Numbered from the stretch's first letter, positions 15,795-24,594 are shown. The stretch: 38,331 nt of DNA from an uncultured Bacilli bacterium (GCA_934140355.1 CAKPBH010000011.1:1-38331); one strand, 5' to 3'. Notes: a model not told the origin generated them from the sequence alone. A program made the numbers and translations.

Positions 15795-16922
15795 TTACCT
15801 CTTGAGAGAAAGATTATGATAGCATGTATCAAAGGCTGTTAAAAATTCTTCTACTTCTTCTTCGGTTGTTTTAAAGGATAAACTTATTCGAATACTATGC
15901 ATGGCTCTTTGTCTATCTTTAGTCACTGCATAGACTGCATCAGACATTGTATTTGCGCTAGAACAAGCACTCTTTGTTGAGATATAAATGTCATTATTAT
16001 CCATTGCATGAATAAAGGTTTCTGGTTTAATTAAAGTAAGGCTAACATTGATAGTAGACGGAAGAGAAAATGAAGTACTATTTAGATAAAGGTTATCATA
16101 CTCTTTTAATTTTGAAATGATACGTTGATTCAACTTTCTAATATACTTATCATGTTCGGAAATAAAAGGAATAATTAAATCAAGTGCTTTCATAAAAGAA
16201 ACGATTAATGGTAAAGGGGGTGTTCCACTACGATAAACTGTACTAGACTTTCCACCATGAATTAAATTATCCAACATCAGATTTTTTTTCTTGATTAAAA
16301 GGCCAATTCCTTTTAGGCCATAAATTTTATGTGCAGATGCCGTTGCAAAATCCATAAGTTGAAAATCAAGTGGAATCTTTCCTAAAGCTTGTGTGCAATC
16401 TACATGAAAAAAGCATTTTGGATATTCTCTGATGATTTGACTAATTTCCTTTAGCGGTTGGATGATTCCCAGTTCACTATCTACAGCGCAAATACTTACT
16501 AATATGGTATCATTATTTATTAATTTTTTTAAATGTTCTAAATCTACTCGGCCATCATCCAATAATTTTACATAATCCACCGTAAATCCTTGATTAGATA
16601 AATAATTGATTGTTGATAAAACAGAGGAATGCTCAAGCAGGGTAGTAATAATATGTTTACCTCTTGTCTTGTATTTCGCACAAATTCCCTTTATCACATG
16701 ATTGTTTGCTTCACTAGCGCCACTTGTGTAAATTACTTCATGTTCTGATAGTTTTAGTAATTCTTTAATTTTATCGGTTGCATAATCTTCTAATTCTTTT
16801 GCTTCTATTCCTAATTTGTGAAGGGAGTTACTGTTTCCTGGATATTCTAGGCAAACTTTATTAAAGGTATTTAGAACTTTTTTGTCTACTGGAGTTGTTG
16901 CCGCATAATCTAAATATATCAT
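15795..16922 (-). CDS. Cysteine desulfurase (NifS/IscS family)
   Basis: A 375-aa PLP enzyme that takes sulfur from cysteine for Fe-S clusters or tRNA thiolation. It starts with YLDYAATTP. The PLP lysine is K199 in SAHKIYG, the PLP-contacting histidine is H98 in LEHSSV, and the catalytic cysteine is C320 in STKSACSS. The short loop around C320 fits the IscS/NifS (group I) type more than SufS. It begins 7 bp after trpS and is followed after 3 bp by the thioredoxin/membrane gene. No scaffold (IscU) or thiouridylase gene lies next to it, so the sulfur acceptor is unknown here. Confidence 0.93.
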   Translation of the reverse strand: MIYLDYAATTPVDKKVLNTFNKVCLEYPGNSNSLHKLGIEAKELEDYATDKIKELLKLSEHEVIYTSGASEANNHVIKGICAKYKTRGKHIITTLLEHSSVLSTINYLSNQGFTVDYVKLLDDGRVDLEHLKKLINNDTILVSICAVDSELGIIQPLKEISQIIREYPKCFFHVDCTQALGKIPLDFQLMDFATASAHKIYGLKGIGLLIKKKNLMLDNLIHGGKSSTVYRSGTPPLPLIVSFMKALDLIIPFISEHDKYIRKLNQRIISKLKEYDNLYLNSTSFSLPSTINVSLTLIKPETFIHAMDNNDIYISTKSACSSANTMSDAVYAVTKDRQRAMHSIRISLSFKTTEEEVEEFLTAFDTCYHNLSLKR

Positions 16923-16929
16923 TCTATCC

Positions 16930-17913
16930 CTATCTTCCTAATCCAACTTTTTCCAAAACTTCTTCATATTTTGCACGAGCAATTTCTTCTACCACTTCTC
17001 TTCCATGATTTAAAATTGAATCTAATTCGTTTGAAGAAGTAATTTCATTATACTTTTCTTGAATCGCTTTTAATCTTTTTGATACACTTAAAGCAACTTC
17101 TTTTTTTAGATTTCCGTAATTATAATCTTTAAAATATTCTTCGACTTCTTTTAGGCTTTTTTCTTCTATAGCAGCATAAATGACTAATAAATTAGAGATT
17201 CCAGGTTTGTTTTTTGGATCATAATAAACTTTATTTTCGGAATCGGTCACTGCACTCATAATTTTTTTAGTAATGGTTTTTTCGTCATCTAATAAATAAA
17301 TAATTCCTTTTTTATTTTCACTTGATTTACTCATTTTTTTGGTTGGATCTTGTAAATCCATAATTTTAGCGCCCGTTTTTGCAATCATTGGTTGAGGGAT
17401 TCGGAAGGTATCTCCATACTTTTTATTAAATCTCTCTCCTAAATCTCGGCATAACTCTACATGTTGTTTTTGATCTGATCCGACTGGAACATAATCAGCA
17501 TCATATAGTAAAATATCTGCAGCCATTAAGATAGGATAAGTAAATAATCCAACAGGAATGTTTTGATATTTTTTACTTTTATCTTTATATTGCGTCATTC
17601 GTGAGGCTTCTCCCATATAAGTATTACATTCTAAAATCCAAGAGAGATTGGTATGATATAAATTTTCTGACTGGATATAAATGGTATTTTTTTTAGGATC
17701 AATTCCACATGCTATGTATAATGCTACATTCTTTCGAATACGAGATTTTAATAATATTGGATCTTGAGGTACAGTAATAGCATGTAAGTCAGGTACAAAT
17801 ATAAAAGAGTCATATTCATCTTGATATTTTATTGATTGCGTTATTCCTCCAAGTAAACTTCCTAGAGTTAGCTCTCCACTTGGTTGTAAACCGGTTAATA
17901 TTCTTTTTTTCAT
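16930..17913 (-). CDS. trpS: Tryptophanyl-tRNA synthetase
   Basis: A 327-aa class I synthetase that charges tRNA-Trp. The HIGH-like ATP motif lies in PSGELTLGSLLGG (11-23) and the KMSKS loop is KKMSKSSEN (192-200). Conserved substrate-site segments such as GSDQKQHVELCRDL (about 145-158) are intact, and the length is typical. It is the first gene of a four-gene operon. A clean extended -10 promoter gives a leader of only about 20 nt, so there is no room for a T-box. Relevant to the TGA question: this enzyme would charge any extra tRNA-Trp(UCA), but nothing in it shows that such a tRNA exists. Confidence 0.97.
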   Translation of the reverse strand: MKKRILTGLQPSGELTLGSLLGGITQSIKYQDEYDSFIFVPDLHAITVPQDPILLKSRIRKNVALYIACGIDPKKNTIYIQSENLYHTNLSWILECNTYMGEASRMTQYKDKSKKYQNIPVGLFTYPILMAADILLYDADYVPVGSDQKQHVELCRDLGERFNKKYGDTFRIPQPMIAKTGAKIMDLQDPTKKMSKSSENKKGIIYLLDDEKTITKKIMSAVTDSENKVYYDPKNKPGISNLLVIYAAIEEKSLKEVEEYFKDYNYGNLKKEVALSVSKRLKAIQEKYNEITSSNELDSILNHGREVVEEIARAKYEEVLEKVGLGR

Positions 17914-17941
17914 TTCATCACTTCCTTTGTAATACTATAAC

Positions 17942-17950
17942 ATTATAACA
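17942..17950 (-). promoter_or_regulatory. Extended -10 promoter of trpS
   Basis: On the minus strand TGTTATAAT (17950-17942) is a perfect extended -10; no good -35 is seen. It lies 29 bp before the trpS ATG. Confidence 0.6.
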
Positions 17951-18042
17951 AAATTTTTATAAAATTTATAGTATCTACTAGAAAAATAATTTGAAGTATT
18001 TTGATTTCCTCCAATGATATCTGTCAAATGTCTGTCTAAGAG

Positions 18043-18072
18043 TTGTCAAAATAGAAAAAAATCTTATATAAT
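18043..18072 (+). promoter_or_regulatory. Promoter of the glmS ribozyme-glmS transcript
   Basis: -35 TTGTCA (18043-18048), an 18-bp spacer and -10 TATAAT (18067-18072), so transcription starts about 35 nt before the ribozyme. Confidence 0.7.
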
Positions 18073-18111
18073 AAATTTAGATGAATTTAAAGAAAGGTAG
18101 GTTTAGAATTC

Positions 18112-18226
18112 ATTTAGCGCCAGACCCCCTTGAGGTGACGAGGATGTAGTTTATCGAAATTTCGGCGGATGCTACAAAATAATATATTTTAAAAAGCAAA
18201 ATCAAAATTGTAACAAAGAATATATT
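18112..18226 (+). ncRNA. glmS ribozyme (glucosamine-6-phosphate responsive)
   Basis: The conserved core is easy to read: TTAGCGCCAGA (cleavage expected between A18116 and G18117), GAGGTGACGAGGATG, TTATCGAAATTTCGGCGGATG, and a downstream helix AATATATT/AATATATT (18181-18188, 18219-18226). It lies 25 bp before glmS. In this class GlcN6P acts as cofactor for self-cleavage of the mRNA and so lowers glmS expression. The arms are AU-rich, but the core matches the family. Confidence 0.93.
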
Positions 18227-18250
18227 AAAATTTAAGAAAGGAATGATTTT

Positions 18251-20023
18251 ATGTGTGGTATCGTTGGATACATTGGAAAAAATAATGCCCTACCCCTATT
18301 AATAAAAGGGTTAAAACATTTAGAATATCGTGGCTACGACTCCGCTGGAATAGCCTACTTAAAGGATAGAAAAATAATTCTGAAAAAAAGTGTGGGCAGA
18401 ATCTCTAACTTGGAAGAAAAAATTGATTTAACGGACGAAAGTTTTATTGGTATTGGACATACGAGATGGGCAACGCATGGAAAGGTGACGGAAGAAAATT
18501 CTCATCCTCATCAAGTTGGTCATATTACCTTAGTTCATAATGGAATTATTGAAAATTACTTAAGCCTAAAGCAGGAACTCGTGGAAAAAGGCTATCACTT
18601 TAAAAGTGAAACGGATACAGAAGTTGCTTGTGCTTATCTTGATTATCTCTTTAAAACTAATAAGGAGATGCCATTTGAAAAAATATTAGAAAAAGCAAAA
18701 AACATTTTTATGGGAAGTTTTGCTTTTGTGATTATGGTAAAAGGAATTTATCATCAATTATTTGTTTTAAAAAGAGAAAGTCCTTTGGTGATTGGGATTG
18801 GTACTGATGAATTCTTTGTTGCCTCTGACTTTTCGGCTTATTTGGAAGATACCAGGGAATATTTGATTTTAGAAGATAATGATATTGGCATAATAGAAAA
18901 AAATGATATTCATCTCTATCGTGATGGAAAGGAGATTCCTTATGTAACAAAAGTTTTAAATGAGAGTGTTTGTTCTATTTCTTTAGATCATGATGAGCAT
19001 TATATGTTAAAGGAAATTAAGGAGCAAAGTATGCTAATTTCTAAGTGGAATCAAAGTTATTTTGGTGAAGATAAGCCCTTGGTAGATATTACAAAATATA
19101 AACGAATTGATATTGTGGCATGTGGTACAGCCTATCATGCTGGGTTAATTTTTAAATATTTAATGGAAAAAAATACTGATGTTGAAATTAATGTTGAGGT
19201 TGCTTCTGAATATCGATACAAAAAAGTGCGATTAAATAGTCAATGTTTGGTAATTGCGATTTCTCAATCTGGGGAAACTGCTGATACTCTTTCATGTATT
19301 AAATTAGCTAAGGCCAATCATGCTAAAACATTAGGGATTATTAATGTCTATAATAGTTCTATTGCTAGAATTTGTGATGCAGTAATCTATACTAATGCTG
19401 GAATAGAAGTATCGGTTGCGTCCACTAAGGCATACACTTCTCAAGTTTATGTTCTAGGTCTTTTAGCACAAGAGTTTAAATTTGGCAAAATTGATAAATT
19501 TACTTACTATGATCTTCCTGGTAAGATAGATAAATTAATCGAAAAAGATTATTATAAATTGATTCAACAAATCTATAAGAAGAAGGATGCCTTTTTTCTA
19601 GGAAGAAGAATTGATTATATTAGTATGTTAGAAGGCTCGCTAAAATTAAAGGAAATTACTTATATTCATAGTGAAGCCTTCCCAGCTGGGGAATTAAAAC
19701 ATGGGCCTATTTCATTAATTGAGGAAGGAACACCTGTTATTGCTTTAATTACCGATAAAGATACGGCTTTAAAGACTCTAAGTAACATTAAAGAAGTCAA
19801 GGCAAGAGGTGCTTATGTTATCTTGATCATTAAAGAAGGAATAATAAGTTTTCTAGATGAAACCATCTATGATGAGGTAATTTATCTGCCTTCATCAGAT
19901 GATTATACAATGCCAATTATTAGTATTATTCCTCTACAACTAATTGCTTATTATACGGCAAAATTAAAGGGACTTGATATTGACAAACCTAGAAATCTAG
20001 CCAAATCAGTCACTGTTGAATAA
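18251..20023 (+). CDS. glmS: Glutamine-fructose-6-phosphate aminotransferase
   Basis: 590 aa; makes glucosamine-6-phosphate from fructose-6-phosphate and glutamine, the entry to UDP-GlcNAc and peptidoglycan. The N-terminal glutaminase domain starts MCGIVGYIG with nucleophile Cys2 exposed after Met removal, and has HTRWATHG and the VHNGIIEN loop. Two SIS sugar-isomerase domains follow (VACGTAYHAG near 290-300; SQSGETADT near 338-346). The C-terminus is the usual KSVTVE. Start ATG 18251 has AAAGGA 7 nt upstream. It is controlled by the ribozyme in its leader and followed by tandem terminators. Confidence 0.98.
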   Translation: MCGIVGYIGKNNALPLLIKGLKHLEYRGYDSAGIAYLKDRKIILKKSVGRISNLEEKIDLTDESFIGIGHTRWATHGKVTEENSHPHQVGHITLVHNGIIENYLSLKQELVEKGYHFKSETDTEVACAYLDYLFKTNKEMPFEKILEKAKNIFMGSFAFVIMVKGIYHQLFVLKRESPLVIGIGTDEFFVASDFSAYLEDTREYLILEDNDIGIIEKNDIHLYRDGKEIPYVTKVLNESVCSISLDHDEHYMLKEIKEQSMLISKWNQSYFGEDKPLVDITKYKRIDIVACGTAYHAGLIFKYLMEKNTDVEINVEVASEYRYKKVRLNSQCLVIAISQSGETADTLSCIKLAKANHAKTLGIINVYNSSIARICDAVIYTNAGIEVSVASTKAYTSQVYVLGLLAQEFKFGKIDKFTYYDLPGKIDKLIEKDYYKLIQQIYKKKDAFFLGRRIDYISMLEGSLKLKEITYIHSEAFPAGELKHGPISLIEEGTPVIALITDKDTALKTLSNIKEVKARGAYVILIIKEGIISFLDETIYDEVIYLPSSDDYTMPIISIIPLQLIAYYTAKLKGLDIDKPRNLAKSVTVE

Positions 20024-20045
20024 ATTTTATTTTTCTTTACTTTCT

Positions 20046-20106
20046 AAAAAAGCGTCACTAAATATCAGTGACGTTTTTTAAATCTTCAATTTCTGAAGAT
20101 TTTTTT
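20046..20106 (+). terminator. Tandem terminators after glmS
   Basis: First hairpin: CGTCACT/AGTGACG (20053-20059, 20067-20073), followed by six T. Second hairpin directly after it: AAATCTTCA/TGAAGATTT (20080-20088, 20094-20102), also followed by T. The first has A and T flanks and could work in both directions. Confidence 0.85.
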
Positions 20107-20208
20107 CTTTATTTCTTTAAATGAAAACGAGTAGAAAAATTACTTACAAGAATTAAAAGCTTTGATAATTTATAAATTTATTTTTTGGATTATCAACAAT
20201 TTTTCTTC

Positions 20209-20295
20209 TTAAAGAAAGGGATCGATATCAAAATCATCTGCATTTTCTTCAGTATTTTTTCTTAAGTATTAAGGATAAAGAAATTCCCTTTCTTT
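20209..20295. repeat. Long-loop inverted repeat enclosing a gene-tail remnant
   Basis: AAAGAAAGGGA (20211-20221) and TCCCTTTCTTT (20285-20295) are perfect 11-bp complements 63 nt apart, the right arm running into a T tract. Within it, on the minus strand, a 19-codon frame (20268-20209) reads RKNTEENADDFDIDPFL and then TAA. That looks like the acidic end of a lost protein, but it is preceded by a stop and has no start. Confidence 0.35.
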
Positions 20296-20304
20296 TTTTG
20301 ATTA

Positions 20305-20589
20305 TTATTTTATCCATTCTCTTATCTTATTTTCAGGAAGAAAGCCAACATTTCTTTTTATTTCTTCATTATTTTGGAATAATACTAAACAAGGAATACT
20401 CATAACATTGTATTTTCTTGCTAGGGGTTGATATTTATCCACATTTACTTTTAAGATTTTTATTTCTTTTAACTTTTCTAATTCTAGTCCTAACATTTTA
20501 CAAGGACCACACCAATCTGCATAAAAATCAACTAATACTTTTTCCTTTGTTACTGATTCAAATTCTTCTCCTTGATAATAACTAATCAT
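20305..20589 (-). CDS. trxA: Thioredoxin
   Basis: 94 aa, a cytosolic disulfide reductant. The active site is DWCGPCKM (C27, C30) and the cis-proline strand is MSIPCLVLF (about 67-75), with an extra cysteine after the cis-proline. It is slightly shorter than the usual 104-108 aa because the N-terminal strand is trimmed. It lies 14 bp after cvpA. In Bacillus trxA also lies downstream of cvpA, with polX, mutS2 and yshE between, so the order is partly conserved. Thioredoxin reductase is not in the window. Confidence 0.94.
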   Translation of the reverse strand: MISYYQGEEFESVTKEKVLVDFYADWCGPCKMLGLELEKLKEIKILKVNVDKYQPLARKYNVMSIPCLVLFQNNEEIKRNVGFLPENKIREWIK

Positions 20590-20603
20590 TATTTTTCTCC
20601 TTT

Positions 20604-21332
20604 CTAATTTTGGTTTTGCTGTTTTTTGTACCTATCTAACAAATTGGTATCATGAACAATAATTTTATTGGATTGCAAAAGTTTCTCAGCACTATCTAAT
20701 GTAATTAATTTGTGATTTAATAGACTTTCCAAAACTAACTCGTTAATTTCCGAATTAGAACGATTTTCTTTATTTTTGATAATTTCCCATACATCACTAT
20801 AAACTTTAACAGTACTATCTACCATTTTTGATAAAACAGGCGTATCATTTAAAATGATATTTCCTAATTTGGATTCACTCACAAAAGTGATATTGAAAAC
20901 AGGCATATTTAGTATATACAAAATTAAGAAAATATATACATAATATTCTATAACGCCAATAACCATTCCTAATAATTTGGAAGGTAAACTTAAGAAGATT
21001 GTCATTTTTACTAACCATTCGACCAATCCGGTTATTACAATTAATACTTTTAGTAAAAAAATCAACATCATAAATATTACCAAAAAGGAAATTAACTGAT
21101 AGAGCAAAATATTAATTGCATCTATTCCCTTAAATATTCCTCCAAAATCAAAAAATGGTAAATTTTCATACAATAGAACCATCAATTTATCCTTTAAGTA
21201 AAAGGATATCAATACTACTAAGAAAAAGCCAACAAATCTTGTTAATTCTTTAATTGCTCCACTTTTAAAGCCTATAATTCCACCCATGGCTAAAAAAAGA
21301 ATGATGAATACATCAATTAATCCAATTATCAT
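20604..21332 (-). CDS. CvpA family membrane protein
   Basis: 242 aa with an N-terminal membrane domain of four or five helices. It begins IGLIDVFIILFLAMGGIIGF and continues with a KSGAIKELTRFVGF stretch typical of CvpA. The C-terminal 90 residues are soluble and charged. CvpA proteins are linked to envelope stress and peptidoglycan metabolism, but the molecular role is not settled. Start ATG 21332 has GAGGAGAG 5 nt upstream. A -10 TATAAT lies at 21361-21356. It is divergent from rnhC, as in the Bacillus pheT-rnhC-zapA-cvpA region except for strand order. Confidence 0.85.
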   Translation of the reverse strand: MIIGLIDVFIILFLAMGGIIGFKSGAIKELTRFVGFFLVVLISFYLKDKLMVLLYENLPFFDFGGIFKGIDAINILLYQLISFLVIFMMLIFLLKVLIVITGLVEWLVKMTIFLSLPSKLLGMVIGVIEYYVYIFLILYILNMPVFNITFVSESKLGNIILNDTPVLSKMVDSTVKVYSDVWEIIKNKENRSNSEINELVLESLLNHKLITLDSAEKLLQSNKIIVHDTNLLDRYKKQQNQN

Positions 21333-21422
21333 ATAAACTCTCCTCTACTAGTAACATTATATAACAAATTATTTTAAAAATAAATAAATTTATGATAAAA
21401 TGATAAAGAAAGAAGTGATTTT

Positions 21423-22355
21423 ATGCAACAAACTACAATTACCTTAAAGGTTGGCAAAGAAACCAAAGAACAAATGATTGAATTTTTCAATGATTTAAAA
21501 AGAGAGAAAACTCCTCCTTATGCAGTCTTTCAAGCTAAGGATGGTGATACTGTGGTCACCTTATATGAATCGGGAAAAGCTGTTTTTCAAGGAAAAGATG
21601 CAGATTTATCTTCTGCTTTTTGGATAGAAACGGAAAAAATCCACAGTGGTTCTGCGATTACTACTAACAGTAATAATAAGAATAAAGAGGAAAGAAAAAA
21701 AGTACTTCCGATTCAAATTAGTTCTATTGGATCGGATGAGGTTGGGACAGGAGATTATTTTGGTCCTATTGTTGTTACTGCATCATACGTTTCTAAAGAG
21801 AATGTCGATTTTTTATTAGAATTGGGTGTTAAGGATTCTAAAAAATTAAGTGATGAGCAAATTAAAAAAATTGTTCCCCAAATTATTAAAAAAATTCCCT
21901 ATCATACTTTTGTTTTAAAAAATAAAGAATACAATACATACCGAAATAAAAATATCAATATGAACCAAATGAAAGCTATTCTTCACAATAAAGTATTGTA
22001 TGCGCTAGTGAAGAAAAATTATACTTATGACTATATTGTTGTCGATCAGTTTGAACCACCGGTTAGTTATTATAAACATATTAAAGATGCTACTTTAAAG
22101 GTGAATAATATTTTCTTTTTAACAAAAGCGGAGGATCAATGTCTATCAGTTGCTTGTTCTTCTTTAATTAGTCGCTATATTTTTTTGAAAGAGATGTATG
22201 CACTAGAAAAGGAATTATCTATGGTCCTTCCTAAAGGTGCAGGAGATACGGTAGATGAGGTAGGTAAGAAAATTGTTAGACAATATGGAAAGGAAAAGCT
22301 AAATGACATTGCTAAGTTAAATTTTAAAAATACCGACAAAATTTTAGAGGTATAA
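21423..22355 (+). CDS. rnhC: Ribonuclease HIII
   Basis: 310 aa; cleaves RNA in RNA-DNA hybrids. The N-terminal DUF3378 / TBP-like domain (about 1-75), which distinguishes HIII from HII, is followed by the type 2 RNase H core. The core has GSDEVGTGDYFGP (103-115; acidic D105 and E106), KDSKKLSDEQ, VVDQFEPP (about 208-215) and a late D in the GAGDTVDEV loop. Start ATG 21423 has AGAAGTGA upstream. It is followed 37 bp later by sspI. Confidence 0.96.
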   Translation: MQQTTITLKVGKETKEQMIEFFNDLKREKTPPYAVFQAKDGDTVVTLYESGKAVFQGKDADLSSAFWIETEKIHSGSAITTNSNNKNKEERKKVLPIQISSIGSDEVGTGDYFGPIVVTASYVSKENVDFLLELGVKDSKKLSDEQIKKIVPQIIKKIPYHTFVLKNKEYNTYRNKNINMNQMKAILHNKVLYALVKKNYTYDYIVVDQFEPPVSYYKHIKDATLKVNNIFFLTKAEDQCLSVACSSLISRYIFLKEMYALEKELSMVLPKGAGDTVDEVGKKIVRQYGKEKLNDIAKLNFKNTDKILEV

Positions 22356-22392
22356 AACTAAAATACTTACACATATTATTATTGGTGATATC

Positions 22393-22605
22393 ATGAACAA
22401 TATTGATGTAAGAAAGTATATTATTAGTAATTTCAAAGAAGATAGTTTAGAGGAAATAGAACAGTCTATTAGTCAATCTATTGAATCAAAGAGTGAAGAT
22501 CCTTTAATCGGACTAGGTGTCTTATTTGAACTCATGTGGAATTATTCTAATAATGATATGAGAAATAGTATTTTAAAAAGTATTAAAAAAGGACTTAACA
22601 ATTAA
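22393..22605 (+). CDS. sspI: SspI-like small acid-soluble spore protein
   Basis: 70 aa. The core LIGLGVLFELMWNYS (about 38-52) closely matches the signature of SASP-I (LPGLGVLFEVIW in Bacillus as I recall it), and the tail ILKSIKKGLNN matches the end of that family. Length (about 70) agrees. SspI is a minor spore core protein, so this is evidence for endospore formation or a recent loss of it. The ribosome binding site is GGTGAT, 4 nt before ATG. It sits next to rnhC; in Bacillus sspI lies a few genes from rnhC beside pheST, which supports the call. Confidence 0.82.
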   Translation: MNNIDVRKYIISNFKEDSLEEIEQSISQSIESKSEDPLIGLGVLFELMWNYSNNDMRNSILKSIKKGLNN

Positions 22606-22633
22606 AAATAAACCTTGTAATTGAAGAAATCAA

Positions 22634-22669
22634 AAAAAATCGAACTAGCATATGTAGTTCGGTTTTTTT
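22634..22669. terminator. Bidirectional terminator between sspI and the convergent unknown gene
   Basis: CGAACTA (22641-22647) pairs with TAGTTCG (22655-22661), flanked by eight A on one side and seven T on the other. Confidence 0.85.
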
Positions 22670-23972
22670 ATCTTTTTATTTGTTTTTTGGCAAGATGTTT
22701 TTCATAATCGCACTTATTTTTAATAATATCTTCGATTGCATGCATTTCCGATTTTATCTCTGATTTCATCCAACTATATTCTTCATCATCTACAAGGAAA
22801 GTGTTACTTGCATATTCTAAAAGTAAATCCAAATATTTTTTTACACTTTTATCATGTTTGCTATAATACAAAAACTTTTCATAATTTTGAGCAAAATAAG
22901 CAAGTGTACTTAATTCTTTCTTCTCTTCGCTAGAAGATGATCTTTTTACTCTTTCTAGAAAAGTCTGAATTCTATCATCAGAAAAATCTAATTGCATCAT
23001 CAATGACACACAATAAATTTTTTCTTCTTCAGTTAATTGCTTTTTTAGACTGCCATGATAAGTATCATAATATACCCCTAAATCTTTTCTTAACTTTTTG
23101 TATTCTGCTTCAGTTAAGAATTTTTTTTGAGTTGATTTTTGTTTTTGCCAATTTATTGGTTTATTATTATTAGCTTTATTTGTTCTTTTTCGAATTTCAC
23201 TGTCTAAAACAGCTGAAATTTCGCTTAAAATTTTAGCGGATACGCCAAGATCCTTTAATTGCTCTAAAACTTTATCTTTATCATCAGACGTAAAGATATT
23301 CATTTTCTTTAAGTAAAATTCATTAATTATTGCGTGACTTAAGAAAAAGTTAGTCTTTTGGGCTGTACTTTCTCCAAGAAACTGATATATTTCATTTATT
23401 TTTTCTTGTTCTTCTTTCGTTCTCTTTGTTGGCTTTTGTTGGTCTTCTTGACACCCAGGTGCTAGGCTATATATAAGCGCTAAGGCTTCTTGAGTATCCA
23501 TTGTTTTAAATTTATGTTTCTTAACATCATTTGCATCTATAACAAAGGCATCCGCAAGTGTTATTCCTTCACTTTTATTCCAGTTAGCTAATATAAAGAA
23601 AATAATAATATTGGTCTTATCTTTAGCACTTAATTTAGACTTTGATAATATATCTGATAATATATCAAAATCACTAAACATCATACCATCACTGTTTGAA
23701 GATAATTCAGCTCCTACAATGTCTAATAGACTATCTGCAATTGAATATTGTCTATTCATTTCTTTTAATTCTGCGTTTTTTTCTAGTAGCATTTTCTCTA
23801 TTTCTGTTTCTAATGTTTCTAACTTATTTAAATCGAGTGAACCTGCACTCAATGTAGGATTCATTCTAACAAGATATTTTACTATTTTTTCTGATTGCTC
23901 TTTTTTGTATTCTTTCAAAAAATCTATAAAATTGCCTAATGAGTCCCCTATTTTTTGTATCGTTTTTTCCAT
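22668..23972 (-). CDS. Unknown helical protein, 434 aa
   Basis: A soluble, Lys/Glu-rich, mostly helical protein without membrane segments or recognisable domain. The N-terminal 85 residues look like a coiled coil. The middle (about 100-165) is more hydrophobic (KTNIIIFFILANWNKSEG), and a KPTKRTKEEQEK linker follows. It carries its own strong promoter (TTGACA-17-TAGGAT) and a GGGGGA ribosome binding site, and is monocistronic. It is one of several orphan genes between sspI and the arylsulfotransferase. No function is proposed. Confidence 0.8.
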   Translation of the reverse strand: MEKTIQKIGDSLGNFIDFLKEYKKEQSEKIVKYLVRMNPTLSAGSLDLNKLETLETEIEKMLLEKNAELKEMNRQYSIADSLLDIVGAELSSNSDGMMFSDFDILSDILSKSKLSAKDKTNIIIFFILANWNKSEGITLADAFVIDANDVKKHKFKTMDTQEALALIYSLAPGCQEDQQKPTKRTKEEQEKINEIYQFLGESTAQKTNFFLSHAIINEFYLKKMNIFTSDDKDKVLEQLKDLGVSAKILSEISAVLDSEIRKRTNKANNNKPINWQKQKSTQKKFLTEAEYKKLRKDLGVYYDTYHGSLKKQLTEEEKIYCVSLMMQLDFSDDRIQTFLERVKRSSSSEEKKELSTLAYFAQNYEKFLYYSKHDKSVKKYLDLLLEYASNTFLVDDEEYSWMKSEIKSEMHAIEDIIKNKCDYEKHLAKKQIKR

Positions 23973-24003
23973 AATATAAAAATCCCCCTTCTTTCAGAGA
24001 GTT

Positions 24004-24032
24004 ATCCTACCATAAATAAATATTTTTGTCAA
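24004..24032 (-). promoter_or_regulatory. Promoter of the 434-aa unknown gene
   Basis: Perfect -35 TTGACA (24032-24027), a 17-bp spacer ending TGG, and -10 TAGGAT (24009-24004). Confidence 0.75.
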
Positions 24033-24111
24033 CAAAAAGTTAAATTTTTGTTCTAGCATTATGATTAACTGCATCTATTATTCCCATTATTTTGTTCATA
24101 TCACTTATCTT

Positions 24112-24594
24112 CTATCTGTTGATTCTTCCACCATGACACTTTAATACATAAACTTTATTATTATTTTTGTATATTGTTTCTTCTCCTTCAAAATAGTCTA
24201 AATTACCTCTTACATCAAAAGTATATTTATAATCACTATTTATATATTCTTTTGGTCCTCTTACAGGAATAACATCATCTTCTCCCACTTTCATTAACGC
24301 TGGTCTTAACGCTTTATCTACTGCTTCTTCACTTAAAGAACTATCTAATGTTACACCATAATCATTCATTCCCCATATTGGGGTTTGTTTACTTGTATAA
24401 ACAACTTCTTCTCCCATAAAATTTGTTCCACCAAAATAAGTGTCGTGGTAAGTTAGTCCATTGGCACTATATTCATAATCATGTGATCCTTTTCTAGTTG
24501 ATTCTTGTTTTTTCACATTTTCATTTGCGTAAGTTTGTTTCTTGGCCTCAATTAAGAAATTATAAAGTTCTTCAATTTGTTTTTCTTTTTTCAT
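24112..24594 (-). CDS. DUF5680 domain protein
   Basis: 160 aa matching the DUF5680 pattern: FLIEAKKQTYAN (13-24), RKGSHDYEYSANGLTYHDTYFGG (split by family-typical turns, about 34-56), GEEVVYTSKQTPIWGMNDYG (about 61-80), VRGPKEY, and the closing YVLKCHGG. These proteins are small, beta-rich and occur widely in gut bacteria; the function is unknown. It is monocistronic with its own promoter (TTGACC-17-TAGTAT) and a GGTGATGA ribosome binding site. Confidence 0.85.
   Translation of the reverse strand: MKKEKQIEELYNFLIEAKKQTYANENVKKQESTRKGSHDYEYSANGLTYHDTYFGGTNFMGEEVVYTSKQTPIWGMNDYGVTLDSSLSEEAVDKALRPALMKVGEDDVIPVRGPKEYINSDYKYTFDVRGNLDYFEGEETIYKNNNKVYVLKCHGGRINR

Noticed and set aside
17914..18042. 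A T-box or other leader regulating trpS.
   Set aside because: The promoter lies 29 bp before the ATG, leaving no room for a T-box, and no T-box sequence is seen.
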